Source: Paramacrobiotus metropolitanus
Lineage: Eukaryota > Tardigrada > Eutardigrada > Parachela > Macrobiotidae
DNA: 64,000 nt
Assembly (NCBI RefSeq): GCF_019649055.1
Contig: NW_026570239.1
Span: forward strand, 1,116,001 to 1,180,000
Direction of reading: 5' to 3'
Shown here piece after piece: positions 21,712-33,589 of this stretch. Numbering within the stretch: position 1 is the first letter of the stretch; each line of letters opens with the position of its first letter. The notes below the pieces were generated by a model, which was not told where the DNA came from, ran no database searches, and saw only the letters and a list, made by a program, of their open reading frames with translations. Both the position numbers and the translations under genes were made by a program.

Positions 21712-24700
21712 ATGTTTCCTCACGGAATCCGGTCGTTCGATTGTTCCGACTCGCCGTCTCCCTGTGAGATTTTTCCTGGAACCAACATATACCAGTGGAA
21801 CGCGGTGGATGTGGAGAATGCCAAAGGACTCCTCGAGCGCGGTCTGGTTATCAACACCGTCCACGGTGGTCTGGTTGTGGACTTTGGCGTGCCGGGCCGC
21901 CGCTCGCAGTTTGTCGCAATCGAAGACGCACTGCACTGTCTCAGTTCAAAGCACGAGCATTTTGCTCCCTCCCGCAACTGGGACGCGGAGTACAATAATG
22001 CCCTGAAGAACCCCGCGTCGTGGTCCACCTTTCAAGTCCTGGCGCGGACGGCCGTCGACTGCCCGTGGACGTGGTATCCGGCGGTGTTCCTGGCGCGCCG
22101 GGTCGTATGGGATAAATACGCCATGATCCGTATCGCGCTGGGCGACAGCGTCGTGGTGAAATACGTCAGTGCCGTGGTGGTGCGGCTTGGGCGCCGGGAC
22201 AGGGCGACGCCCGTTGTGAAGGCAGATGATTATATCACTCGCGCGTGCCCCCTGCCGCGGGAGTACCGAACGGGACGGCCGATGGAGCCGGTGTTGTGGA
22301 GTTTGTGGGTGGAATGGCTAATGGAGGTGCAGCACAACTACACGGCGCTCCCCATCAGCATACTCAATGAGAGTCTGATGTACCTCCAAGAGCGACGGAC
22401 CCCCGCGAAACTAAAGCCAGTAATAAAAAAGAATCTGGTATGGTCTAACCTTATTATTAAATATTATTTATTGAATAATACGCCTGTTACAATGACCTTT
22501 CTGTTAATTCTAACAGTCAGTTTAGAGTTTAGACTTTCTGGCTCGGTTAGCGGGTTGTACTAAAAAATGAATTTCATCCGATGGTTATTGTTGATTGGGA
22601 ATAAGTGTTTTTCAGTCTCTCAAGTCATGACAAATAGATCGTGAAACTAAATTTTTACTCTTTATTTTTATTCTCTTTGCGCTTTTCCTCTTGATTTTTA
22701 CTCCACATACAAACTATTCTAGTATTCATGGAAGAATCAATCACATTAAAGTGCATTCTGAATTAAAAGCAGACTTCCGGCAGTTACCCATTGTTCAAGT
22801 AGCCGCGCCCTCAAGAGGCTGGTAATGCAGTTAAGCGTTTCAAAGGCATACTTGCACATCGGAAGCGTTTCCAGATCCAGTCCTACAAACTGGGCCACAA
22901 CTCATCGACTAATCCAGAAAATTTAATTTTGAGCTTGTATGGCACACCAATGTGACTGGTTGTGTAACTGTTGATAATTGGCAGGCCCTGCTTAATGATA
23001 AGGCCAAAACAGAGAAGACGCGGCGCCTGCAGGCCGGCTGGACTTTTACCAGCGGTCACTGGATACCGCCCAGAATACAACCCGGCATCGACGTTCCTCT
23101 CCGTGCCGCACCGGTTCAGCGATCCTGTCGACTGTTCGCCGCATTCCCACCGGAACTCATGCGAGAGATTCTCTCCTGTTTCGCCACGAACGAGCGGCCG
23201 ATCTACCGTCGCGTCTGCCCGCTGTGGAACGCCCTTATTATTAAGGATAATACCAGTCAACGCCTGACGCTCAACTTCGACAAGCCCGGCACGAGCGCCT
23301 GGTCGATGAGCATGTGCATCTTCCAGTATCTCACCGCCGTCACGGAGGTGATCGCCATTACCAACTGTAAGCAAACCTCGATGCTGCAGGAACTTAGCGA
23401 CTGCCTGCGCCTAATTTGCGCTGTGTGCGAGCTGCGCGGTAACCGGGTGAGAAAGCTGCAGGTAAGAAAGTGCGCTGATAGCCTGTTCTGTGCGTTCAGA
23501 TCATCGTTGAAACAACGGAAATGGCCCGGAACAAGATGGTGTTTTTATTAAAATTTCCCCTGAAAGCAGGACGGACTAGTCCTTTGCTCGCAGCCGCCCC
23601 TGGAGCACGACCTCCAGTTTGGCTTTAGCTCAAGCACAAATGCCGTTATTATCGTATCTGCACACTTGGTGTGCAAAAGTTCATACTTCCTGGAGGAGGC
23701 GGCGCTTAATTCGGGGAGGAGGCGTTAGTGCAGGGGTAGTATTATTTTCAAACAGTATGTTTCGGAGGAGGGTGTTATAGCCTATATTTGCAACAACTGC
23801 GCATCCTGTTCAACTGCAACTGAACGCAGTAGCTGCCAGTATTTGCTAATGCAAAGCATTACGAGCAGTATCCTGGAGCACAGCACCACACTGGTTTTAT
23901 TCCCGTTTACTAACTTATTGCCCATCGAAGCATCACAATTTTTATGAAGCAATCTGAGCTGCGGCATACCTAACATTTTATGGCGCTTAGCAGTTATTAA
24001 CGCCACCCTGGGGGTAATTTCGTGAGGATGCCTTATTTTTAAACAGGTTATGGGAAGGGGGATTATCCCTGGGGTGAGTTCTACTCAGTACCTAGTTCCT
24101 ACGCAGTTCTAAGAAATTAATGTCGTAGTATAAAACGATGAAAACTTCAGCCGCGAGTGGCGCACTGTCTCGTCCTTTTTTAATTAATACAGGTAATAGC
24201 CAGCCGTTGCCGTTGGGATCTGGGTGAAGACGAGCTCCACGCGGAGGTGGAGCGGCTAGCCAAGACATGCACCGACACGGCAGCCGCCCTGGAGCGCATT
24301 ATCTGGCGCAACTGTCGCTTTTGCGGCATCGGCGACGAACATACCGAGAGGATTGTGATCGATGACGTCATGGCCATCCGCGCCACGATGACTGAGGTGC
24401 AGACTGATCTGTATGCACTGCTGGAGCGGCAGTTAATGTGGATCGACATTCCGCTCGATTGGTTCAGGCTTGTGCGGTGGATTGCGGAGGAAGCGCGGGT
24501 TAGCGAAATAGCGGAGAACTGCGCCGCCATTAAAAGGGTACGATGCCGGTAAACATTAGCAGTTTCTTATCTTTTTAGACCCTTTAATTCCCCCTTCAAC
24601 TAGCCATGTGCGGTTACGTTACAAAGCCAAGGGATTATCAAACCAGACTTTTAAAGAAGTTCGAATAATATTTATTTCTTTGCCAAACTGAGACTTTTAT

Positions 24701-24921
24701 TCACGTTTTTTGGTTAATTTCTTGCGTAGGTTTTACTGATCTATCAGTGCAATGATCCGCGCGTGACGAACCGTTACCGTGGGTATCGCTGGACCTGTGA
24801 GGAGCTGCACCGTTTAGATTTGACAACGCTGTCGACAGTGACGTTATGGGCACTGAATTTGGCCATGCTGGCACGCGAGCAGCCACCGCGGCCCATCCCG
24901 TATCCACCGATGGAGTTTTGA
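21712..24921 (+). CDS. Intact F-box family protein (copy 3)
   Basis: Four exons, 21712-22437, 22985-23461, 24193-24537 and 24730-24921, join in phase 0 to 579 residues; each junction has GT and AG. Exon 1 (residues 1-242) is a lineage-specific module with NAVDV, GLLERGLVINTV, VDFGVPGRRSQ and a second block around WTWYPAVFLARR; I know no function for it. Exon 2 has an F-box-like segment, FPPELMREILSCFATNERP with RRVCPLWN (about residues 283-320). Exons 3 and 4 contain short LRR-like strands (RIIWRNCRF, LDLTTLSTVTLW). F-box proteins recruit targets to SCF ubiquitin ligases through SKP1, so a substrate-receptor role is likely but inferred. Copies 1 and 2 upstream show local tandem duplication followed by decay. 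Confidence 0.7.
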
Positions 24922-25757
24922 GCTGGATATGACTGTGCTTTTTAAAGAAATACCTTGTTGGTTGTGAGAAGAAATTGCGGGGAGGCTAGAAAATGCCAAC
25001 TGGATGGGTGTTTAATACAGCTTCCGATTGGTACAGATAATATACTGATCCGTATTGCTTTTCGGCACATCCCGGAAATCAGCTTTCAGTTACGGCTTTT
25101 TGATGGTGTACTCTGTACTTACTTATTTTTTGTACATGTTATACTACTTTTTCCACGGAATAGTTTTGTACGCGATAAATTATTTACAGCGATAAGACTA
25201 TGTGATTTTAATCGTCAATACACCAGTTCGCGTTCTACTTAATAGGCCTACGCAAGTAGATTTTCATTAAAGCGATAAAACCTGATGTATCAAAACCAGC
25301 CATAATCATTTTCATCATACGAAACAAAATTTTCGCGCGCATTCAGCTGTCTCACAGCTGCGGTTGCTGTTTCCTGTAACGCCTGTCATAAATTAGGCTT
25401 AATAATACAAGGCTTAAATGCACTTCAAGTTCATAAATACAGTGCGTATTGTGCAAGTTCAATGACAAATGATACGGACCTCTACATGTAGCGGTGCCAT
25501 CCGAGAGTTGCAATTCGTCCATTATTTATTTCATCGTTCATATCCAGCGTTTACCTCCAATCATAATCGTTATGACTTGCGGTAAATGCAGGATATTCAC
25601 GATGCAAGACATACAGTCGACATTAGACGCAGCCGTTCGTTTCGTGTTTCGTAATTGTTATTCTATTGTGACTGGACTTAAGTTGAAACCGGCCAAGACA
25701 GGTCTCAAACGGTGCATCCTCAGTACCCCTTATTGCTGAAGTTTAGTCCGATGGCAC
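24922..25757. other. Intergenic, nothing recognised
   Basis: AT-rich sequence after the intact F-box gene. I see no coding frame, structured repeat or RNA gene. Confidence 0.4.
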
Positions 25758-25765
25758 GTCGATAC

Positions 25766-25865
25766 GTCGCATCATCATAATATGATGGTGCGACCTTTTC
25801 CGCTGGATCTGCATACTGTCTGTCTGCATAATATGCAGACAGACAGTCTTCAGATCCAGCGGAAA
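25766..25865. ncRNA. Tandem pair of near-perfect hairpins (pre-miRNA-like), cluster 1
   Basis: A 14-bp stem (25766-25779 with 25781-25794, one mismatch) is followed at once by a 34-nt stem (25797-25830 with 25832-25865, about three mismatches). The second hairpin is about 69 nt, the size of a pre-miRNA, but its loop is only one base, which is unusual for Dicer substrates. It could instead be a palindromic mobile-element relic. Confidence 0.4.
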
Positions 25866-26478
25866 TTTGGTTTGGAATTACGGTACATTTCGATTATAAA
25901 CAGACTTTGTTAAACGTGTTTAGTAAAAACCCTGGGCAAGCAAATATTAATGCTGTTTCCACTCAACACAGACAGCCAGTAAACTAGAAGCAAAAGAGAC
26001 CGCGAAGGGTAAACCGTTTTTAGCACATCGCTCACCAGAGGAGAGCAGGAAACACATGTACATCGCAATTCACGCAGTTAGCAAACAGAAACAGCAGTGA
26101 CAGGCAGGCGGGTGGGAAACAGTCATTTCGAAGCGCCGTATGTATACACAGTGCTGCTTTGAATATTTAATTGCCATATCGTCCACGGTGAATCCAGTAT
26201 TCACCTACAGTGCTCTATGTTTGTTAGACGCAAGGTGCGCTATTATAGCAGGCCTTGTTTCCCACCGCTTTCGCTGCATGGTTCGCAACTTTGCACTCAA
26301 CGGGTTGAAAACATTATAAGTAAACGGAAACACAACATACGGACAGAGACACTTGTCAACTTTTCTGTTGCAAGTGGTGTTTGCGAGGCTGCGCAGTTCC
26401 CAGTGGTGTTTCCGGTCCTTAAAAGGCGAAAGACTGTTACCTAACTCAGCAACGGGTAATTTGGCAAAATTCGATCAC

Positions 26479-26559
26479 CATGAAGGTCGATATCATATCG
26501 ATCTTCATGTTGCGTACTTAACATGGTGCATATCGACGATATGCACCAGGTTAAGTACG
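26479..26559. ncRNA. Tandem pair of near-perfect hairpins, cluster 2
   Basis: Same architecture as the pair 0.7 kb upstream with unrelated sequence: a 15-bp stem (26479-26493 with 26495-26509, one mismatch) and then a 23-bp stem (26513-26535 with 26537-26559, one mismatch), each with a one-base centre. No coding frame overlaps it convincingly. Confidence 0.4.
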
Positions 26560-26830
26560 TATCTCCACGGTGTTATGGTGTAAACTGTAAACACAACGGA
26601 TGGTAGCAGGTTCCCCAGTTTTTTAATAATATGTGTATGTACAGTATATCTGACTTTAGCAACGTTAAATTGCGCAAAAACGTATTTTTTATGCCTGTTA
26701 CCGTGCATGGAATGTATACAGAGCTCGACTTCTTAAACATAGCCGAGCAGCTCAGTTTTCAAGCGCTTTCTTGATGATTTATGAATTGTACTCTGAATAA
26801 GAATCATACTTAAAATTGTTAAGTAATCAG

Positions 26831-27095
26831 GGGTATTACTAAAACCTAGACACGGCAGACAGGCAGGCAAGTGGCAGGCAGGTGGCAGGTAACCGGCAGG
26901 CCACCGGCAGGCAGCTGGCAGGACACAAGCGGCACTCGGCAGGACAGTGGACGATAGTACCTTGGCCACAGTAAATTTATCGTGTCAACCAGTGCACATG
27001 CCAGGCAATACGTAATTTAATACTGTACCGACTCTTCAGTGCAACATTTTCTACAGTGCCTGCCTGCCTGCCGTGTCCAGGTTTTAGTAATACCC
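26831..27095. mobile_element. 265-bp MULE-type MITE with 9-bp target duplication
   Basis: Terminal inverted repeats start GGGTATTACTAAAACCT and continue as GACACGGCAG with CAGGCAGGCA (about 40 bp, a few mismatches). Perfect 9-bp direct repeats AGTAATCAG flank it (26822-26830 and 27096-27104). A 9-bp duplication and G-starting long TIRs are typical of Mutator-like elements. The left interior is a run of GGCAG words. A MULE transposase relic lies 6.5 kb away, but I could not find these TIRs around it. Confidence 0.8.
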
Positions 27096-27510
27096 AGTAA
27101 TCAGTAGTATAACAATAAAAGTTTGTTTGGGCAATGAAATATAAATTTTGCAAGAAAATTTATTTGATGTGGCTCATTAAAGTTTTCTGCTGAACTACGG
27201 TATCGTGGATGGGCTTCGCAGTTTGAGCCGGTACCTGTACATCACATTCATTATGTAAATCTGCAAGATTGGAGTTATGGACCCCGATGTCGATTCTGAC
27301 ATATTCAAATTATATACAGTACGCGTATTTAAAGCTTAAATTATTATTTATTTACGCTAATTTAAAGCTAGGGATGAAATTTGTTATTTGAGGCACTTTT
27401 TAACTAATCTAAATAAATATAAATGGAATTCGAAACGCAAAAATAATTCGTTTTGAAAAAGTTTTTTCGATATTAAGCGCAGAAATGTCGTTGTAGTACA
27501 CACAGAAATT

Positions 27511-27784
27511 ATTACAAATCTGGCAAAATAATAATACTTCCTTTAATCTCGAATTTACCACGGTGGCACAGTTACTAATGATTTTCCTGCTTCGAAAACA
27601 ACTTTCAATTAAATTTTATTTTACTTAAGAAATTACTATATATGGTCATTACAAATCTGGCAAAATAATAATACTTCCTTTAATCTCGAATTTACCACGG
27701 TGGCACAGTTACTAATGATTTTCCTGCTTCGAAAACAACTTTCAATTAAATTTTATTTTACTTAAGAAATTACTATGTATGGTC
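27511..27784. repeat. 137-bp tandem duplication
   Basis: 27511-27647 and 27648-27784 are almost identical copies beginning ATTACAAATCTGGCAAAATA. They contain no gene. The near identity indicates a recent duplication. Confidence 0.85.
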
Positions 27785-28636
27785 ATTACCGTTATTTTGA
27801 TTGAATCTAAAATAACGGTAATACTGCTTGTTACTAAATACTGCATTTACTGTATCTCGGGATAAAAAATTTACACGGTTGCCTGTGAGTTGCGGTTAAG
27901 TGCACAATACACATGTATGCTTTAAAAAAGTCGCAAAAATTTAGTGAACGTCGAACTGTTTTGTATCTAGCTGAAGCTATAGTTGATTAAAAAAGCCATG
28001 ATTGATGGGATTTTTCGAACGACCGACTCTTGGATAGCATTACACTGATTACAGGGCCAATATGCACTTAGAACGTGGCGGTGCCACCACCGCGTGCTTT
28101 GCGGCACCTTGACGTTTAATACGAGTGCATGCAATGCGTAACCGGAATGAACCAGACATTCATGGCGAACCCAGCGAAGCGTGTGGTCCGGAAAATGTTG
28201 CCACTGAACAGATATCCTCTCGGTTTACCAGATTTGTTGGCTTATAATTTCATCTCCAGCCAGACCAGTCCTTTTTCAGAACTGCTGTTGATTTGGCAGC
28301 ACTGTCGGAGTGTTCGCGAGATTTTGGGTGCGTAGACACATATTTTAGAGATTATGCTGCGGCATGAAGAGCACAAATCCAGTCAGATCTAGAATAATAA
28401 CTCCACGAGAAAGAATTTAAAAAAAATTACAAAAAAAATTAAATTAAAAAAGGATGACGAAATAAATCAGTATTTCTTTGACCATTTGAATCACTGCAAC
28501 ATTTGCACGACGGTTGACCGTAGCTCAAAGTTTGAGCGCTGGTCAATCGTGGTGTAGATGAAATACAGTTTGACTGATTGGTCTCCGCCATATCATAATT
28601 TTAATTGTAGCAGTAAAGCGGTTCGTACATCGCACG
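27785..28636. other. Intergenic, nothing recognised
   Basis: No convincing gene. A 68-codon open frame at 28129-28335 on the + strand has no recognisable feature and is not called. Confidence 0.35.
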
Positions 28637-29010
28637 TGACGGAGAGATCAGTACGATAGGAATAATTACCGTAATAATCTATCCTACCGACCTAACTCAA
28701 CGACAGAGTATGAGCTAATATCTCAATGTGGCATAGCTAAGCCTAAGAATCTACGCGAAGCGAGAACTGCATCTCCGACGATATTTTAATTAATAACTCC
28801 GAAACTGCCAAACTCAGAATGAGAGAACTGATCACCAAAGTACTGCCACTCACGGACTTTTATAGACACGGCGCATCCGTGTAGAAACAAAACCAAAAGT
28901 AGATCCGAACACAAAACAGAAAGATCGAGAATGTACAGCGAATAATAGAATGTACGAGTACAGGGATTAACGTACGTACTAATCACTGCGAGTACGGCTA
29001 TATTCCGTCA
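28637..29010 (-). repeat. 3' LTR of a second LTR retroelement
   Basis: 374 bp bounded by TGACGGA and TCCGTCA. An inverted, diverged copy lies at about 38045-38400 (shared AGTACGATAGGAATAATTACC, ATCTACGCGAA, CTCTCCGTCA). On the element strand a GCGGGGG run abuts the LTR as a polypurine tract (29011-29017). Confidence 0.75.
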
Positions 29011-29566
29011 CCCCCGCAAACGGCTTTTGGCGAACGCCAAGACAAAAAAGGAAAAAACAGGAATACAAAACTAAATGAGGTCTCACGCTCTCGACTGGGC
29101 AAGGTCGGGCAAATCCATCCTCCGTCCAAGAGTGAGGTGACTGATCCTCCTCCACGGGTGACAAGTGAGATGGTGAGAGGAGAGGATCCTTGACGGGATG
29201 GAACTGAGAGTTGGCAGGAGAAAGTGAGTTGGTTGGCAAAACGGCATTTAAGGCAGTCGGAGTAGGAACAGGAAAAACGTCGGAGCAAAGTAAACTTTAA
29301 ACTTTTCAGTGGCAAAATTAATTAAATTAAGGAAAATCGCCGATGAAAAATTCAAGGCAAAAAACATCCGCGATGGAAAATGAAAATAAAAGAAAACACC
29401 ACTTTGAAAATTGCGAAAAAATAAACGCAAATAAACGCAAGCAGTCAGCATTGCAGCTCTAGGCGGTGACCAATGCGACTCTGTCATCAAACGTACAATC
29501 ACCGTATGACGGCATTCAGAAAGGATATCTCCGGGAATAAATTCCCAGAAAATTTACCGGAACATT

Positions 29567-31342
29567 TCAAAGTTTGTCCACATCACTGGACTTGTCTTCA
29601 CACACCATTTCCACAACGCTGTCAACCTCGATAACTGGATTCTTCAATTCCGCTAAAGACTGTTTCACAATTTTAGGTTTTTCACATTCATTTGAGTCGA
29701 TGCATCGACCAGTCCCATGATACGCGTACCGAACAGACTTCGTAGTGCACGGGCTTTCTCTCTGCGACTGAGCAAGAGGAATTTCAACTTCTTCATTCTG
29801 CAATTTAATGCACATTCCAGCTACGCTTTCAGATTTATTCATTTCCAAACAATCTAGCACTCTTTTAAACGTATTTGCATTCACTTCAGCATTACATTTC
29901 AAGAAAACATTTTCAATTGTTTTTACCATATTGTACCAGTAATACCTGGTGGTCAGATACTGTTGTACTGACACTCCGCGCGGCATTAATTCGTTTTTCA
30001 CATATCGGTTCCGCACTGACTTAACCAGTTTTTCTTGCAATTGTTTAGGCACAACAATTCTGTCAATACCATTTTCAGAGCGCTTTCTACAAAGCAAACC
30101 ATTTATCACAACAAAGTGATAAATTTCTTCATTTTGAAATTTATTTTTCGCTTTAACTGGGTTTTTGTACAGGTAGTACCAGTGCTTAGTATCCTTGTAC
30201 TTCCGCTGTTCCACTTTCCAAAATTCTTCATTTACAAAATTTTCAGCCATTTAGGCGTCACCAGTATTATCGGGCTTACCCCCGCAAACTTGAATGGACA
30301 CAGTCGTTTGCAACGTATCGGGCGGTAGCTCACTGGGCACATATCGCCCCCGCAAACTTGAGTGCTGCTGCACTTCAGTTTCCACATTTTCAATTGATTT
30401 TAATTCGCACTTCACAGTACGAATTTCCAATGAACGCGCTTCCGCATTTTTTAAGTTGTACCGCTTCAACACTTCAACAGGCGGTTCCTTTGAAACAGAT
30501 TTCCATTTACCGTTAAATGTACAGTACTTTGCTGGGTGCAGCTCATGGCACTTGAAGCATATCGGCTGACCGCTATCGGTTCGCCATTTATGAACGTCAA
30601 TTTGAACATTTCCAATTACGTACGGCTTTTTATCGCCACTACTGTAACTACTACCGCTTTCACAGACTTCGTAATTCTCACATCAGTCATCATTCAAAGT
30701 ATCATTTTCATATTCATCGCATTCATTTTCAGAGTCATCTTCAAATTCAATTAAATCATTATTTTCGTACATTTCTTTTTGAACCTTTAATAAGTACAGC
30801 GTTTTCAACTGCACCATTACGTCTTCAACAGTTTTTGGTTTCGACATAATCAACTTTTCGTACCACTTCATACGAGTATTCTTTAATCCCTGGATAAGTA
30901 CGGACACTCTTTCCTCTTCCTTCGTACCAAGTGTATTAAACCAATTTAGGTAGCCGTCAACGTACGAATTAACCGTGTCTTCCTCTTTGAAGACACGTGC
31001 GTACATCGCTTGCCGTATTTCGGCCTGGTCATTCTCCGATGAGAAGTGATTAATTAGTGCTGCTTTCCAGGAAATCCAGTCTTTATCTGGATTTAATTTT
31101 TTGTTTTCCGCATACCAGAAGTACGCGTCACCTTTCAGTGCATACGACAGTCCTTTTTCAATCAAGGGTTTTTCACTCCATTCATTTAAGTCTTTACACC
31201 TTTCACAGTCCATAATGAACCGTTCAACTTTACCGCTTTGTTGTGTACCTTCGTATACTTGCGGGTACTGTATCTTTTCAGACGCTTTAGGCATTCGCTG
31301 CATTTCATCCATTTTCAACATTAGCGCCATCTGACGCTTCAT
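29567..31342 (-). pseudogene. Deleted retroelement: Gag, CCHC knuckle and integrase H2C2 only
   Basis: Frame 1 (30683-31342) is a retrotransposon gag domain (YALKGDAYFWYAEN, AMYARVFKEEDTVNSYV, GLKNTRMKW). A second frame carries a CCHC-type knuckle CFKCHELHPAKYC near 30550 and continues to a TAA at 30251. The same frame restarts directly with ATG and encodes an integrase H2C2-type domain (FVVINGLLCRKR, YYWYNM). The zinc-binding His residues are replaced. Protease, RT, RNase H and the integrase core are absent, so it is a deletion derivative, or possibly a co-opted gag gene. The 5' LTR is missing; the 91-bp satellite begins ~300 bp upstream. Confidence 0.7.
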
Positions 31343-31639
31343 CAGTTCATCCGCTCGTGCTTTTTCAGTGCGACATTCGTTTTCTACACTCTCTGTTTTA
31401 TGGTCAAAGCTATGCGCAGGAGTTTTGTAATTATAGGAAACTTTAGTGCGTCAAAATTTTGTATTTAGAAACGTTGTACGAACCCGGATTGCACGTACGA
31501 CGATCGTACCTTATATTATATTATTAAGTACGAAATACAAAAATAGCCTTGCTTTCGCGCCTCATGTTAAAGTCGTTTACACAATGCCGGGATTGTGTGA
31601 AGTACTTTATGTGATCGTAAAGTACTGTCAATACTTTAT

Positions 31640-32420
31640 ACTTCTCGCATGCCGTGAATTCGTGAATCGGTGAAAAGTCAGGACTTTACATAAAGTCAGT
31701 ACTTTATCTAAAGTACTGCCAATACTTTATCCATGAATCGGGGAAGAGTCAGTACTTTACATAAAGTCAGTACTTTGTCTAAAGTACTGCCAATACTTTA
31801 TACTTCCCACATGCCGTGAATCCGTGAATCGGTGAAGAGTCAGTACTTTACATAAAGTCAGTACTTTGTCTAAAGTACTGCCATACTTTATACTTTCCGC
31901 ATGCCGTGAATCCGTGAATCGGGGAACAGTCAGTACTTTACGTAAAGTCAGTACTTTGTCTAAAGTACTGCCAATACGTTATACTTTCCGCATGCCGTGA
32001 ATCCGTGAATCGGGGAACAGTCAGTACTTTACATAAAGTCAGTACTTTGTCTGAAGTAATGCCAGTACTTTATACTTTCCGCATGCCGTGAATCCGTGAA
32101 TCGGGGAACAGTCAGTACTTTACATAAAGTCAGAACTTTGTCTGAAGTAATGCCAGTACTTTATACTTCCCGCATGCCGTGAATCCGTGAATCGGTGAAG
32201 AGTCAGTACTTTACATAAAGTCAGTACTTTGTCTAAAGTACTGCCAATACTTCATACTTCCCGCATGCCGTGAATCCGTGAATCGGTGAAGAGTCAGTAC
32301 TTTATATAAAGTCAGTAATTTAACCTAAAGTACTGCGAATACTTTACGCTTCCCGCATGTCGTGAATCCGTGAATCGGTGAACAGTCAGTGCTTTATGTA
32401 AAGTACTGCCAGTAGTCCAG
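31640..32420. repeat. 91-bp satellite, about 8-9 units
   Basis: Units contain AGTCAGTACTTTACATAAAG, then TCAGTACTTTGTCTAAAGTA, and CGCATGCCGTGAATCCGTG. Start points of AGTCAGTACTTTA fall near 31747, 31838, 31928, 32019, 32110, 32201 and 32292, so the period is 90-91 bp. Each unit holds small dyads around AGTACTTTA/TAAAGTACT. No protein is encoded. Confidence 0.9.
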
Positions 32421-32561
32421 TCATTCCTATTTTCCGTACGGCTACCTACTGGTGTTACTGTTTTTGGCAAAAATACTCTGTAATCTATACTGACCACTAT
32501 GTAAAACTATCACATTAATCCAAAACTACTTTTCCTGAAGTCCAAAACTGAAACTGTTAAA

Positions 32562-33150
32562 CTAAAAAGGGTGCCGCGCCACGTTCGGGCAGTTCCATAA
32601 ACTAAACTGAAAAAGATGTGTGTTCGTCGGTTTACTTATGTCTGATGGGTTGAATTCCTGTAATTCTTTTTGGACGCATGCTCTAGTAACATGAAAATAT
32701 ACATTGCTGATGGTGCCGGTTAGAAGTTCACCAGTAACTTTATCTTTGTATTTCCGTGGGATGCGAGAAACCTGAAACGGAAACAAGAAAAGCCTATTGC
32801 CTGATACCGGTTAGAAAAACATAGCGCTTTTACGATTTCATTCCACAAAACATATCATGATTGCTCTGTTTTCTAGACTTTAGATTTTCTCATTAAGTTA
32901 TAACTTTTATCGTCCATTTAATTACCTGTGACTAACATTTTACACGCAACAATTTGACGGCCAACGAACCAGGTAGATGGGGTGGAAAGAACGATCACTC
33001 GCTCAGACTGTACGGGCACATTAAATTGTACATACATTACAAGGCGGATGTTTAAAGTTCCCGAAGTACTAAAACTGTGCATATTACTCGCATATTGACT
33101 CGTATTATCGTGGTCTGTACAAGCTTGTCCGCCGCACACAAACACAAACA
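32562..33150 (-). other. Possible exon remnants near the MULE relic
   Basis: Two short open stretches on the minus strand, about 32610-32775 (HVTRACVQKELQEF) and 32930-33050 (WFVGRQIVACKML), read like real protein and are bordered by a plausible acceptor and donor. The phases do not match at the simplest junction, so I do not call a gene. They may be remnants of a transposase-related or host gene. Confidence 0.25.
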
Positions 33151-33589
33151 AACAGACGGAGGAACGTGCAAATGTTTGGGTTAAGCCGAATATAGACTAA
33201 GCGGCGTATCCCACACAGTGCCACACTGTTTAAGTTTACTGCAGCTTTAAAAGCATGGCGCTCGCTAAACTTAACAACGATATAAAATAAAATATTATTA
33301 ACATATATAATTAAATTTATTTCTGTTTTTAGATGATCAATAAATAATAAAAGAATATTAAACCTAAGAAAACCTAAAAGATTATCAAATTTGTTACCGC
33401 AATAACTGCAATGGTTCTTGCGTCTTTCGCTCTTTGCGCGAACATAGCGTCCCGAACGCACTAACTATATCTTTGCGCGCCTAAACGTCGGACAACCTTT
33501 TACGATGCAATGCCTCCTTACAAGAATATATTTAACAAAATAACTGTACCAATAATGAATGCATCCTGTATCTTAATTAAGCGTAACTT

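Noticed and set aside
31640-32420. CRISPR-like array
   Set aside because: The whole 91-bp unit repeats without unique spacers, and the surroundings are eukaryotic. It is a satellite.
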